DNA of 44,575 nt from Oscillospiraceae bacterium (GTDB lineage: Bacteria > Bacillota > Clostridia > Oscillospirales > Ruminococcaceae): contig SFFJ01000027.1 in assembly GCA_004557855.1 (NCBI GenBank), positions 1-44,575 of the forward strand, read 5' to 3'. The position numbers were made by a program, and so were the translations under genes. Shown piece after piece: positions 31,389 to 41,357 of the stretch (positions are counted from its first letter, which is position 1; every line of letters begins with the position of its first letter). The notes under the pieces were generated by a model. The model saw only the letters and a list, made by a program, of their open reading frames with translations, did no database searches and was not told where the DNA came from.

Positions 31389-32534
31389 ATGGCAGAAACC
31401 ACCAAAGAGACCAAAGCCCAGCGGGCTAAAAAATACCGCACCAGAAGACTCCTCGTCGGTGCAGCGGGCCTTGTCCTGTGCGTCGGGGTCGCCTTCGGCA
31501 TCGACGGCGTTGTGACCGCCCGTGCCGATTCCGCCCTGGCTGACGCACTGGCCGCCGCCACCGATTTGCAGGTCGAGCAGCACCAGAGCGTGGAGCAGGC
31601 CGCCGCAGAGGGGCGCACCGCCGCTGCAGCCGACCTGACCGCCTATGTGGCCGAGGCCGGCGAAAAGGCCGATGCCGCCCTGCAAAAGGCTGCTGAGGAG
31701 GCCAAAAAAGCCAAGGCCGCCGAGGAGGCCCGCAAGGCCGCCGCAGCGACGAGCACCAGCACCGAGCTGCCCGGCGGGCAAAAGAGCAGCGGCTCCGGGC
31801 GAGCACTTACCGCCACCAAAACCGGCGGGAACTTCAAGGCGTCGGTGTATAACGGCAATACCGGTGCCTCCAATATCGGCTACTACCAGTCCCTTAACAG
31901 TGATGTCAAGGCCTGGCTCAAGATCCCCGGCACCAATATCAATTACCCCGTCCTGCAAAATGCCTATGAGGATCACTACTACCTGCACCGCGGGCTGGAC
32001 CGCGGCCAGAGCTACTACGGTGTTTTGTGGACCCAGACCGCTACGCAGTTCGGTTCGGCGGACAGCCTTTCCAGCAATACCGTCATTTACGGCCACAACT
32101 GGAAAAACTGCCGCTGGAACGCCGCCCCCTCCACCTACTATGCCGGCCAGCAGATGTTCGAGTCGCTTTTGAGCTACCACCACACCGGCTGGGCGGAGCA
32201 GTACCCCTATCTTTACTATTCCACCCCCAATGAGGAAATGGCGTTTGTGATTTTCGCCTGCTTCTACACCGAGGGGACCGACTGGTACATCAACGCCGAG
32301 GGCAATATCGACAGCGTCATCAGCGGCGCCAAGAGCCGTTCCCGCCACAATTTCGGGGTGGATGTCAACTCCGGGGATAAGCTCATCACCCTTTCCACCT
32401 GCACCCGCTTCTACGGCAATACCGATAATCAGCGGTTTGTGGTCATGGCGCGCCTGCTGCGCCCGGGTGAGGAGATGGGGCCCGTTTCCGTTTCCTACAA
32501 TCCCAACCACCAGCAGCCCAACGTCTGGGGCTGA
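31389..32534 (+). CDS. srtB: Class B-like sortase
   Basis: Sortases are membrane transpeptidases that cut a sorting motif and attach the protein to the cell wall. This 381-residue enzyme has one N-terminal membrane segment (21-38), a long alanine- and lysine-rich helical stalk (about 45-120), a disordered linker, and a sortase barrel from about 160. The catalytic residues are visible: His236 in VIYGHNWKN, Cys338 in LSTCTR and Arg349 in NQRFVVMAR. The NINYPVLQ and HHTGWAEQYPY blocks match class B. A candidate substrate with an NPATG signal is encoded at 15766-17019. The ATG at 31389 follows AAAAGGAG. It is monocistronic with its own terminator. Confidence 0.92.
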   Translation: MAETTKETKAQRAKKYRTRRLLVGAAGLVLCVGVAFGIDGVVTARADSALADALAAATDLQVEQHQSVEQAAAEGRTAAAADLTAYVAEAGEKADAALQKAAEEAKKAKAAEEARKAAAATSTSTELPGGQKSSGSGRALTATKTGGNFKASVYNGNTGASNIGYYQSLNSDVKAWLKIPGTNINYPVLQNAYEDHYYLHRGLDRGQSYYGVLWTQTATQFGSADSLSSNTVIYGHNWKNCRWNAAPSTYYAGQQMFESLLSYHHTGWAEQYPYLYYSTPNEEMAFVIFACFYTEGTDWYINAEGNIDSVISGAKSRSRHNFGVDVNSGDKLITLSTCTRFYGNTDNQRFVVMARLLRPGEEMGPVSVSYNPNHQQPNVWG

Positions 32535-32549
32535 TCCCGCCGCACCTCT

Positions 32550-32578
32550 CCCCTCCCCACCCCCGGGGAGGGGTTTTT
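32550..32578 (+). terminator. Terminator of the sortase gene
   Basis: Arms CCCCTCCCC and GGGGAGGGG pair perfectly, followed by T5. Confidence 0.85.
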
Positions 32579-32616
32579 GCTGCTCCTGCACGGGTTTGCG
32601 GCAAGCCGCACGCTAC

Positions 32617-32693
32617 GGCCGCAGGCCGTTTCGGCTGCGCCGAAACAGGCGGGCGAAGCCCGCCTCGGCGGCTGCGCCGCCGGGCCTGCGGCC
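32617..32693. repeat. Cloverleaf repeat copy 17
   Basis: Closing arms GGCCGCAGGCC and GGCCTGCGGCC enclose hairpins with arms GTTTCGGC, AGGCGGGC and CGGCGGC (loops TGC, GAA, TGC). It has the same stems as copy 18 and, inverted, copy 14. It sits 43 bp before the lepA -35 box. Confidence 0.85.
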
Positions 32694-32736
32694 CGCCCCC
32701 TGCACCGGCCCTCCCGAAATCCGTCCCACCCCGCCC

Positions 32737-32765
32737 TTGCCATCCCCGCCCGCCCATGCTATAAT
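32737..32765 (+). promoter_or_regulatory. Promoter of lepA
   Basis: TTGCCA and a perfect TATAAT (extended TGC) are separated by 17 nt, 38 nt before the start codon. Confidence 0.75.
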
Positions 32766-32802
32766 GAATTGTTAAATCGCTTGATTGTACCGGAGGAACG
32801 CC

Positions 32803-34608
<1,806 letters not shown>

Positions 34609-34624
34609 CCCCCCGCACAAGCTC

Positions 34625-34662
34625 AAAAGGCTCACGGTATTTCCCCGCCGTGAGCCTTTTTT
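34625..34662 (+). terminator. Terminator of lepA
   Basis: Arms AAAAGGCTCACGG and CCGTGAGCCTTTT pair perfectly and end in a T run. Confidence 0.9.
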
Positions 34663-34703
34663 CTGCCCGGTTTTCCCGGGCGGCCGGTTTGCCGGGGGGA
34701 CGC

Positions 34704-34782
34704 GGGCCGCAGGCCGTTTCGGCTGCGCCGAAACAGGCGGGCTTCGCCCGCCTCGGCGGCTCCGCCGCCGGGCCTGCGGCCC
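34704..34782. repeat. Cloverleaf repeat copy 18
   Basis: Closing arms GGGCCGCAGGCC and GGCCTGCGGCCC enclose hairpins with arms GTTTCGGC, AGGCGGGC and CGGCGGC (loops TGC, TTC, TCC). Compared with copy 17 only two loops differ, one as a reversal of GAA to TTC. It is the last copy in the window. Confidence 0.85.
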
Positions 34783-34909
34783 GCCTTGCCCCCTGCACCA
34801 TCCCGCAAAAGCAACCGGCTCATGGTGTTTCCCTGCGGGGCAGGCTTTTCGGCGGTTCGGCTTTTCTCATCTCCCACAAAATTTGCGGTGGACTTGTTCG
34901 CAGGCTTTA

Positions 34910-34918
34910 TGGTATAAT
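34910..34918 (+). promoter_or_regulatory. Extended -10 promoter of the DUF3784-like gene
   Basis: A perfect TATAAT preceded by TGG lies 50 nt before the start codon. A weak -35 region makes the extended -10 likely to matter. Confidence 0.55.
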
Positions 34919-34967
34919 TTGAATGAGAAAACCGATAGACAAGCCGAGAATTTATGGAGGTGCTTAT

Positions 34968-35189
34968 ATGATGCTCCTAAAGGGATTGACCGTAGTGCTG
35001 GGACTGGCATTCCTTCTGTTTGGCTGCTTCATTTATTTTGGGAAGAAATATAATCTCATCAACGGTTTTGAGTCGGACTTTAAAGAGGGTAGAAAGAATG
35101 AGGAATATGCAAAGAGAGTAGGTCTGGTAGAGCTTGTTATTGGTATTGCTCTGCTCATCACGGGGATTGCGCTTATTATATTTGCCTGA
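34968..35189 (+). CDS. Small two-segment membrane protein, DUF3784-like
   Basis: This 73-residue protein has two hydrophobic segments (about 5-23 and 47-70) joined by a charged loop with YNLINGFESDFKEG. That arrangement resembles DUF3784 proteins of Firmicutes, whose function is unknown. The ATG at 34968 follows GGAGG. The gene is AT-rich compared with its neighbours, like the VOC gene, suggesting acquisition by transfer. Confidence 0.75.
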   Translation: MMLLKGLTVVLGLAFLLFGCFIYFGKKYNLINGFESDFKEGRKNEEYAKRVGLVELVIGIALLITGIALIIFA

Positions 35190-35256
35190 TATTCCCTCCG
35201 CAATCGGTTTTGACTGACCCTTTGCCGCCAGCCATACATCATCATTCATAAGGAAC

Positions 35257-35299
35257 AGCCCTCCGTGTGATTGCAGTCATACGGAGGGCTTGTTATTTT
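35257..35299 (+). terminator. Terminator after the small membrane protein gene
   Basis: Arms AGCCCTCCGT and ACGGAGGGCT pair perfectly, with further pairing inside, followed by TGTTATTTT. It also separates the gene from the convergent kinase gene. Confidence 0.8.
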
Positions 35300-35349
35300 A
35301 ATACCGCCCGGTACCCTGCGGGCTTTTTGATTTAATCGGGTCAACGGTC

Positions 35350-36480
35350 TTATTCCCTTCCGGCCGGGAGCCGCACCGCCATGGTGGTGCCGGTTTCGTC
35401 GCTCTGCTCCGCCGCCACCCTGCCGCCGTGCAGTGCCGCGATCTCCCACACCAGCGCAAGACCCAGCCCCACGCCGCCGTATGCCCGGCTGCGGGACTGC
35501 TCCACCCGGAAAAAGGGCTGGAAGATGCTTTCCCGGTACTGCACCGGGATGCCGCACCCGGTATCGATCACCCGGATGACCAGCTCGCTGCCCTCCTCGG
35601 TGACGGTGATGCGCACCGTCCCGCCCGGGCGGTTATAGCGGATGGCATTTTCGGTCAGATTGAAGATCAGCCGGTAGATCAGCGTATCGCTGCCGGTCAG
35701 CACCCCGTCGCCCTCACATTCCAGCGTGATGCCCTTTTTCTCCGCCAGCGGCATGATATCCTCGAAGATCTCCTCCACCATCGGGGCCAGCTCGATGCGG
35801 TCGGTGCAGGGGACGGTGCGCAGCTCGCTCATCTCCAAAAGGGTCTTGGTCATCTGGGTCATGCGCTCGGTCTGCTCCCGCAAAAGCCGCAGAAAATCCG
35901 CCGTTTCCGGCAGCACGTTGGGATGCTCCGCCGAAAACAATTCCAGCTGCGCCTGCATCAGCGAAAGCGGCGTCCGCAGCTCATGGGCTGCGTTGCCGGT
36001 AAACTGCCGCTGTGCGGTAAAGCCCTCGTTCAGGCGGTCCAGCATCCGGTTAAAGGAACGGCTGAACTGCTGAAATTCCGGCAGCACCTCCTCATCCAGC
36101 TTCATTTCCGCCAGGTTATTCGGCTGTACCTGCTCCACCCGTGCGGCAAAGCTGCGCAGCGGCTTTAATGCCCGCCCGGTCACAAAATAGGCCAGCACGC
36201 CGCTTAACAGCGTCACCGCTGCGGTGATGCACCAGTTGGTGGTGATAAAGGACTGCTGCGCCCCGCTGATGATGATGGTGATATCGTCATTTTCGCCTGC
36301 GGTGCCGGGGTCAAAAAAGGCCGGCTCCCCCTCGATGCTGTATTCCTGCAGCGTCTCCCCGATGGAATCCATATAGCGCCGGCCGGAGCTGCTGATGAGA
36401 CAGTTCATCGCCACACAGGTCACGCCGATCAAAAGCGCCGTCATCAGGGTGATGCGCCATTGTAACGAGAGCTTTTTCAC
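35350..36480 (-). CDS. Two-component sensor histidine kinase
   Basis: This 376-residue membrane kinase has two transmembrane segments (about 10-28 and 83-101) flanking a short extracytoplasmic domain of about 55 residues rich in acidic residues, a HAMP-like linker (ALKPLRSF), a dimerisation helix with the phospho-accepting His166 in NAAHELRTPL, and an HATPase_c domain (NLTENAIRYN, DTGCGIP, GVGLGLALV). The signal is unknown. It overlaps the response regulator gene by an ATGA-type junction, so both are made from one transcript. The pair lies divergent from the redox cassette, which it may regulate. Confidence 0.94.
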   Translation of the reverse strand: MKKLSLQWRITLMTALLIGVTCVAMNCLISSSGRRYMDSIGETLQEYSIEGEPAFFDPGTAGENDDITIIISGAQQSFITTNWCITAAVTLLSGVLAYFVTGRALKPLRSFAARVEQVQPNNLAEMKLDEEVLPEFQQFSRSFNRMLDRLNEGFTAQRQFTGNAAHELRTPLSLMQAQLELFSAEHPNVLPETADFLRLLREQTERMTQMTKTLLEMSELRTVPCTDRIELAPMVEEIFEDIMPLAEKKGITLECEGDGVLTGSDTLIYRLIFNLTENAIRYNRPGGTVRITVTEEGSELVIRVIDTGCGIPVQYRESIFQPFFRVEQSRSRAYGGVGLGLALVWEIAALHGGRVAAEQSDETGTTMAVRLPAGRE

Positions 36481-37154
36481 GCCTGTTCCTCCTCTATAAT
36501 ATACCCCTCCCCGATGCGGTTGCGGATGGGGTCATAGCCCAGGGCGGTCCGCAGCTTTTTGCGCAGTGCGGAAATATGCACCCGGATGGAATTGCTGAAA
36601 TTATCCACGCTGTTATCCCACACGTGGTCGATGAGCTCCTCCTGACTGACCGGGCGACCCCGGTGCAGCAGCAGGTATTCCAGGATGCCCGTTTCCTTGC
36701 GGGTCAGCGCCAGCGGCTGCCCGGCCGCCGCTGCGGTGCGGGCCTTGGTATCAAAGGTCACCCCGCCGCAGGTCAGCACCACGTCATTCTGGGTGAACTG
36801 CCGCAGGGTCAGGCTGCGGATGCGCGCCTCCAGCTCCTCCAGGTGAAAGGGCTTGGCCAGGTAGTCATTGGCGCCGGCATCCAGCCCCGCCACCTTATCG
36901 GCCACCTCGCTGCGTGCCGATAGGATCAGCACACGGGTCTCCCGGTCGGTCTGCCGCAGCGTTTTCAGCACCGTCATGCCGTCCGCCCCCGGCAGGTTCA
37001 GGTCCAGCAGCACCAGGTCATACCGTTCCTCCCCCAGCAGCTCCATCGCCCTGTTGCCGTCATAGCAGTAGTCCACGCTGTACGCCAGCCGCCGCAGGCT
37101 GCGCACGATGGTCTCGCACAGCGCACGCTCATCCTCAATGACCAAAAGGCGCAT
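36477..37154 (-). CDS. OmpR/PhoB-family response regulator
   Basis: This 225-residue regulator has a receiver domain with the acidic pocket Glu7/Asp8, phospho-accepting Asp51 in LVLLDLNLP and Lys101 in LAKPF, and a winged-helix DNA-binding domain (LTRKETGILEYLLLH, then RVHISALRKKL and IRNRIGEGYII). Its kinase is encoded directly downstream. The ATG at 37154 follows a GGGAGGG site. Confidence 0.95.
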   Translation of the reverse strand: MRLLVIEDERALCETIVRSLRRLAYSVDYCYDGNRAMELLGEERYDLVLLDLNLPGADGMTVLKTLRQTDRETRVLILSARSEVADKVAGLDAGANDYLAKPFHLEELEARIRSLTLRQFTQNDVVLTCGGVTFDTKARTAAAAGQPLALTRKETGILEYLLLHRGRPVSQEELIDHVWDNSVDNFSNSIRVHISALRKKLRTALGYDPIRNRIGEGYIIEEEQA

Positions 37155-37356
37155 CGTGATCCCTCCCTTTTCTTCTCCCGGAATTTGTGATACTCTTTTC
37201 CCGACGGTACCGTATGCGCCGCACACACCCCTGCCGGATCAGGTTTACTTTATTATAACAGACCAGAATAAATTTTGCGTTAAATTTCCTTTCTTAACAG
37301 AAATTTTAACCTCCCCGTGCTATGATTGGCACAGTAATTCGGAAAGGATGATGAAA

Positions 37357-37503
37357 ATGACTCATGCAAAAAAAGCCGCGGCGCAGGTCGTGCTGCTGAT
37401 TGCGGGCGCTGCCATGCTGTGCTTCGGCGCTTGGCGGGGCGAGGCCGCAACGGTATTCAGTAAGGCGATTAAATTATGTTTGGAGTGTGTCGGCATTGGA
37501 TAA
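37357..37503 (+). CDS. CD1871A-family CXXC-motif protein
   Basis: This 48-residue protein has one hydrophobic segment (about 10-25) and ends CLECVGIG with Cys41 and Cys44, the defining pattern of the CD1871A family of Clostridia. Its function is not established. It is the first gene of a three-gene redox cassette and overlaps the polyferredoxin start by eight bases, so the two are translationally linked. The ATG at 37357 was chosen for its spacing to AAAGGA; in-frame ATGs at 37348 and 37351 are too close to that site. Confidence 0.8.
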   Translation: MTHAKKAAAQVVLLIAGAAMLCFGAWRGEAATVFSKAIKLCLECVGIG

Positions 37504-38419
37504 AAAACATACCGGGGTCTCCCACCTCCTGTCCCGCTTCCGGGGCTGGATCCAGGCGGGCGCCACCCTATTAACTAATATTCATCTGCCGAATTTCCTC
37601 AAGGGCTCCATTTATCAGGGCGGCGGCAAAACCGTCTGCGTGCCGGGGCTCAATTGCTACTCCTGCCCGGCGGCCTCCGGGGCCTGCCCCATCGGGGCGT
37701 TCCAGGCGGTGGTCGGCTCCTCAAAGTTCCGCTTTTCCTATTATATCACGGGATTTCTCATCCTGCTGGGCGTTTTGCTGGGGCGGTTCATCTGCGGCTT
37801 TTTGTGCCCCTTCGGGTGGTTCCAGGAGCTCCTGCACAAAATCCCCACCAAAAAGCTTTCCACCAAAAAGCTGCGGCCCCTCACCTACCTCAAATACGCC
37901 GTTTTGCTGCTGATGGTGGTGCTGCTGCCGGCGCTGCTGGTCAATGACGTCGGCATGGGCGACCCCTTCTTCTGCAAATACCTCTGCCCGCAGGGCGTGC
38001 TGGAGGGCGCCATTCCCCTTTCCGCCGTCAATGCCGGCATCCGGTCGGCGCTGGGCAGCCTGTTTACCTGGAAGTTCTCCATTCTGCTGGCGGTGGTGGT
38101 TTTAAGCGTTGTTTTCTACCGCCCCTTCTGCAAATGGCTCTGCCCGCTGGGCGCCTTCTACGCCCTGCTCAATAAGGTCTCGCTGTTCCAGATGAAGGTG
38201 GACCAAAACAAGTGCGTTTCCTGCGGGAAATGCGCCCGTGCCTGCAAAATGGATGTAGACGTGACCAAATCCCCCAACCACACCGAGTGCATCCGCTGCG
38301 GGATGTGCATCCGGGCCTGCCCCACCGATGCCATTCGTTTCCGTTATGGCTTCGGGGAGGGAAAGGACACCGAAAAAGCCGAAAAAGCGGTGCCTGCACC
38401 GCAGAACAATACCCAATGA
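37496..38419 (+). CDS. Membrane polyferredoxin (NapH/NosR/YccM-type 4Fe-4S protein)
   Basis: This 307-residue membrane protein has about four hydrophobic stretches (83-100, 131-150, 192-210 and a weaker fourth). Cysteine sets line the membrane edges: Cys48/54/57/64, CGFLCP (100-105), CKYLCP (160-165) and CKWLCP (212-217). Two ferredoxin clusters follow: Cys240/243/246/250 and Cys265/268/271/275 with IRACPTDAI. Proteins of this type pass electrons across or along the membrane. The start is inferred as TTG 37496, the first sensible start after the overlap with the upstream gene, although the ribosome-binding site is weak and distant. Confidence 0.88.
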   Translation: MDKKHTGVSHLLSRFRGWIQAGATLLTNIHLPNFLKGSIYQGGGKTVCVPGLNCYSCPAASGACPIGAFQAVVGSSKFRFSYYITGFLILLGVLLGRFICGFLCPFGWFQELLHKIPTKKLSTKKLRPLTYLKYAVLLLMVVLLPALLVNDVGMGDPFFCKYLCPQGVLEGAIPLSAVNAGIRSALGSLFTWKFSILLAVVVLSVVFYRPFCKWLCPLGAFYALLNKVSLFQMKVDQNKCVSCGKCARACKMDVDVTKSPNHTECIRCGMCIRACPTDAIRFRYGFGEGKDTEKAEKAVPAPQNNTQ

Positions 38420-38438
38420 TTTTCAGGAGGAAACAAAA

Positions 38439-39386
38439 ATGAACGTTAAAAAACTCATCACCCTGCTGCTGGCCGTTATGATGGTCCTTGCCATGGCCGC
38501 CTGCGGCGCAAAGGAAAACGACAAAAAGACCGATATCCCCGGCGGCAACACCATGACCGACGAGCCCAAGACCCTTGAGGAGGCCTCTGCCCTGTTCGAT
38601 AGCCTTCTGGCGCAGGAAAACGCCATCCTCGGCGAAAACTCCGCCCTGTGGGAAAAGGTATTTATGGCCGCCAATAAGGATAAGATCATGATCGAGGACG
38701 GCAAAAACTACGGCCAGTTCCTGCTGGATACCATCGAGGACGCCAAGGATCAGTTCACCGAGGAGGAGCTGAAGGTGCTGCGTGAGGGCGGCGAGAAGGT
38801 TCGCGATCTGGAGGATCAGCTGACCAAGCTAGAGGAAAAATTCCCCGAGCTGATGCCCAAGACCCCGGACGGCACCGGCAGCGTCCCTGCGGAAAACGGC
38901 AAGCCCATCGAGCAGAACAGCAACCCCTTCCCCGCCTTTGAGGGCAAGGACCTGGACGGCAACCCCGTCAAGAGCAGCGAGCTGTTCGCCGCCAATACCG
39001 TCACCGTCGTCAACTTCTGGTTCACCACCTGCAAACCCTGCGTAGGCGAGCTGGGCGACCTGGAGGCCCTCAATAAGTCCCTGGCCGAAAAGGGCGGCGC
39101 CGTCGTCGGCATCAATGCCTTCACGCTGGACGGCGATGAGACCGCCATTGCCGAGGCCAAGGCCGTACTGGCCAAGAAGGGCGCCACCTACCGGAACCTC
39201 ACCTTTGCCTCCGGCAGCGAGGCCGGCGTTCTTACCGGTAATGTGTTCGCCTTCCCCACCACCTATGTGGTCGATCAGAAGGGCAACATCGTCGGTGATC
39301 CCATCGTCGGCGCCATCACCGAAAAGAAGCAGGCGGAGACCCTCAATAAGCTCATCGAGCAGGCCATCGCCAATTCCAAGGCCTGA
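38439..39386 (+). CDS. TlpA-like thioredoxin-fold lipoprotein
   Basis: This 315-residue lipoprotein has a signal peptide ending LAMAAC (Cys22 lipidated), a charged helical stalk of about 110 residues, and a C-terminal thioredoxin fold with FWFTTCKPC (Cys198 and Cys201) and the cis-proline-type FAFPTTYVVD. It would face the outside as a thiol-disulfide exchange protein. The polyferredoxin 20 bp upstream is a likely electron source. The ATG at 38439 follows CAGGAGG. Confidence 0.9.
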   Translation: MNVKKLITLLLAVMMVLAMAACGAKENDKKTDIPGGNTMTDEPKTLEEASALFDSLLAQENAILGENSALWEKVFMAANKDKIMIEDGKNYGQFLLDTIEDAKDQFTEEELKVLREGGEKVRDLEDQLTKLEEKFPELMPKTPDGTGSVPAENGKPIEQNSNPFPAFEGKDLDGNPVKSSELFAANTVTVVNFWFTTCKPCVGELGDLEALNKSLAEKGGAVVGINAFTLDGDETAIAEAKAVLAKKGATYRNLTFASGSEAGVLTGNVFAFPTTYVVDQKGNIVGDPIVGAITEKKQAETLNKLIEQAIANSKA

Positions 39387-39397
39387 TTTCTCCCCCG

Positions 39398-39430
39398 CCC
39401 CGAAGGAACTGCTCCTTCGGGGCCTTTTTT
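39398..39430 (+). terminator. Terminator of the redox cassette
   Basis: Arms CCCCGAAGGA and TCCTTCGGGG pair perfectly, followed by CCTTTTTT. Confidence 0.9.
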
Positions 39431-39464
39431 CTTTGCCTGCCGCTGTAAACCCGCCCCCTTTTCA

Positions 39465-39494
39465 TTGACTTGCCCGGCCCCGGTGTGGTAAAAT
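39465..39494 (+). promoter_or_regulatory. Promoter of the yicC-remA-gmk-rpoZ operon
   Basis: TTGACT and TAAAAT with an 18-nt spacer, about 65 nt before the yicC start. Confidence 0.6.
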
Positions 39495-39560
39495 ACAAAG
39501 ATAGAAAAAGTGGGGCAATATGCCCTCTCTACCACACCAATGAAAGGGAATGTTTTTGCC

Positions 39561-40439
39561 ATGATACGCAGCATGACCGGCTACGGCCGGGATCAACAGC
39601 TCCTGCACGGGCGCAGCATCACCGTCGAGATCCGTTCCGTCAACCACCGCTACTTTGAATTTTCCTGCCGGGCGCCCCGCGGCTGCGCCTTCCTGGAGGA
39701 CCGCCTGAAGCGTGCGCTGCAAAGCGCCATTTCCCGCGGCAAGGTGGAGGTCTCCCTCACCCTGCAAACCATCGAAAGCCGCCACACCTCCGTTGCGGTG
39801 GATCACGCCCTTGCCGGGCAGTATCTTACCGCCCTGCGCGCCCTGGGCGAGGAATATTCCCTCCCGGATGACCTCACCCTTTCGGTGGTCGCCCGCCTGC
39901 CGGATGTCTTTACCGTCTGCCGGGATGAGGAGGACGAGGAGGAGCTGGCCGCCGATGTCCTTTCGGTGCTGCAAAATGCCCTTGCCCGGTTTGTTGCCAT
40001 GCGGGAAACCGAGGGCGAGCGCCTGCGGGCGGACGTCCTTTCCCGGCTGGCCGTCATGGAGGAGCATCTCTCCTTTGTGGAGGAGCGCTCTCCGCAGACG
40101 CTGGCGGAATACCGTGCCCGGCTCACCGCCCGCCTTACCGAGCTTTTGAACGGCGCCGTCCCGGATGAAAACCGCATCCTCACCGAGGCCGGCATCGTTG
40201 CCGACCGCTTGGCGGTGGATGAGGAAACGGTGCGGCTGCGCAGCCATTTTGCCCAGCTGCGCAAAATCATGGAAAGCACCGAGCCGGTGGGCCGCAAGCT
40301 GGATTTTTTGGTGCAGGAAATGAACCGCGAGACCAATACCATCGGCAGCAAATGCAGCGATACCGCCATTGCCGGCCATGTGGTGGAAATGAAGAGCGAG
40401 ATCGAAAAGATCCGCGAGCAGATCCAGAACATCGAATAA
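39561..40439 (+). CDS. yicC: YicC-family endoribonuclease
   Basis: This 292-residue protein has the YicC start MIRSMTGYGR, then EIRSVNHRYFEFSCR, and the conserved C-terminal block KLDFLVQEMNRETNTIGSK ending in VVEMKSEIEKIREQIQNIE. YicC proteins are hexameric endoribonucleases acting in RNA decay. The gene is first in the yicC-remA-gmk-rpoZ group conserved across Firmicutes. The ATG at 39561 follows AAAGGGA at a somewhat long distance. Confidence 0.94.
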   Translation: MIRSMTGYGRDQQLLHGRSITVEIRSVNHRYFEFSCRAPRGCAFLEDRLKRALQSAISRGKVEVSLTLQTIESRHTSVAVDHALAGQYLTALRALGEEYSLPDDLTLSVVARLPDVFTVCRDEEDEEELAADVLSVLQNALARFVAMRETEGERLRADVLSRLAVMEEHLSFVEERSPQTLAEYRARLTARLTELLNGAVPDENRILTEAGIVADRLAVDEETVRLRSHFAQLRKIMESTEPVGRKLDFLVQEMNRETNTIGSKCSDTAIAGHVVEMKSEIEKIREQIQNIE

Positions 40440-40461
40440 TGCGAAAGGTCGTGTAAACCCA

Positions 40462-40728
40462 GTGAAACTCATCAACATCGGCTTTGGCAATATGGTTTCG
40501 GCCAATCGTCTTATCGCCATCGTCAGCCCCGAATCCGCCCCCATCAAGCGCATCATCCAGGATGCCCGCGACCACGGCACCCTCATCGATGCCACTTACG
40601 GACGCCGCACCCGCGCCGTCCTCATCACCGATAGCGACCATGTCATCCTTTCGGCCGTCCAGCCGGAAACGGTGGCCAACCGTGTAGTAGATTACGAGGA
40701 CGAGGAAGAAATGGAGGGGCAGGCATGA
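40462..40728 (+). CDS. remA: RemA/YlzA-family regulatory protein (DUF370)
   Basis: This 88-residue protein starts with GTG and has MKLINIGFGNMVSANRLIAI and SAPIKRIIQDARD, the RemA signature. In Bacillus subtilis RemA is an unusual DNA-wrapping activator of biofilm matrix genes; in other Firmicutes its targets are less clear. It overlaps the gmk start by an ATGA junction. Confidence 0.92.
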   Translation: MKLINIGFGNMVSANRLIAIVSPESAPIKRIIQDARDHGTLIDATYGRRTRAVLITDSDHVILSAVQPETVANRVVDYEDEEEMEGQA

Positions 40729-41357
40729 ACGGCAGCTACACCGCACCCCAGGAGCATGGCATCCTTGTGGTATTTTCCGGGCCCTCCGGCGCCGGCAAGG
40801 GCACCATCCTCAAGCGCTATTTTGAGGACGACCCGCCCGCCGTGCTGTCGGTTTCGGCCACCACCCGTGCCCCCCGCCCCGGCGAGGTAGACGGCGTGCA
40901 TTACCACTTCCTTTCCCGGGAAGAATTTGAGCAGCTGATCGCCGAAGACGGCGTGCTGGAATATAACATCTACAACGGCAATTACTACGGCTCCCCCCGC
41001 GGCCCCATCGAGGAGGAGCTCTCCAAAGGCCACGATGTCATTCTGGAGATCGAAACCAACGGCGCCGGCCACATCCGCCGGATGTTCCCCAGCGCCCTCT
41101 CCATCTTCGTGGTGCCCCCCTCCTTCGAGGAGCTCAAAAAGCGGCTCATCGGCCGCGGGACCGAGACCCCGGAGGAGATCGCCGCCCGGCTGGAAAAGGG
41201 CCGTTCCGAGATCGAAATGGCATTGGATTACGATTACATCGTGGTCAATGACGAGGTAGAGACCGCCGCCCGCCGGCTGGGGGAGATCATCCGTTCCGCC
41301 CGGTGGAGCAAGAAATTCAATCAATCATTTATACAAGAGGTGCTGAATAATGCTTAG
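40725..41357 (+). CDS. gmk: Guanylate kinase
   Basis: This 210-residue enzyme phosphorylates GMP to GDP with ATP. The P-loop is SGPSGAGKGT (18-27), followed by the GMP-binding SATTRAPRPGEVDGVHY block and the lid region RLIGRGTETPEEIAAR. It is coupled by overlap to remA upstream and to rpoZ downstream (8 bases). Confidence 0.97.
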   Translation: MNGSYTAPQEHGILVVFSGPSGAGKGTILKRYFEDDPPAVLSVSATTRAPRPGEVDGVHYHFLSREEFEQLIAEDGVLEYNIYNGNYYGSPRGPIEEELSKGHDVILEIETNGAGHIRRMFPSALSIFVVPPSFEELKKRLIGRGTETPEEIAARLEKGRSEIEMALDYDYIVVNDEVETAARRLGEIIRSARWSKKFNQSFIQEVLNNA

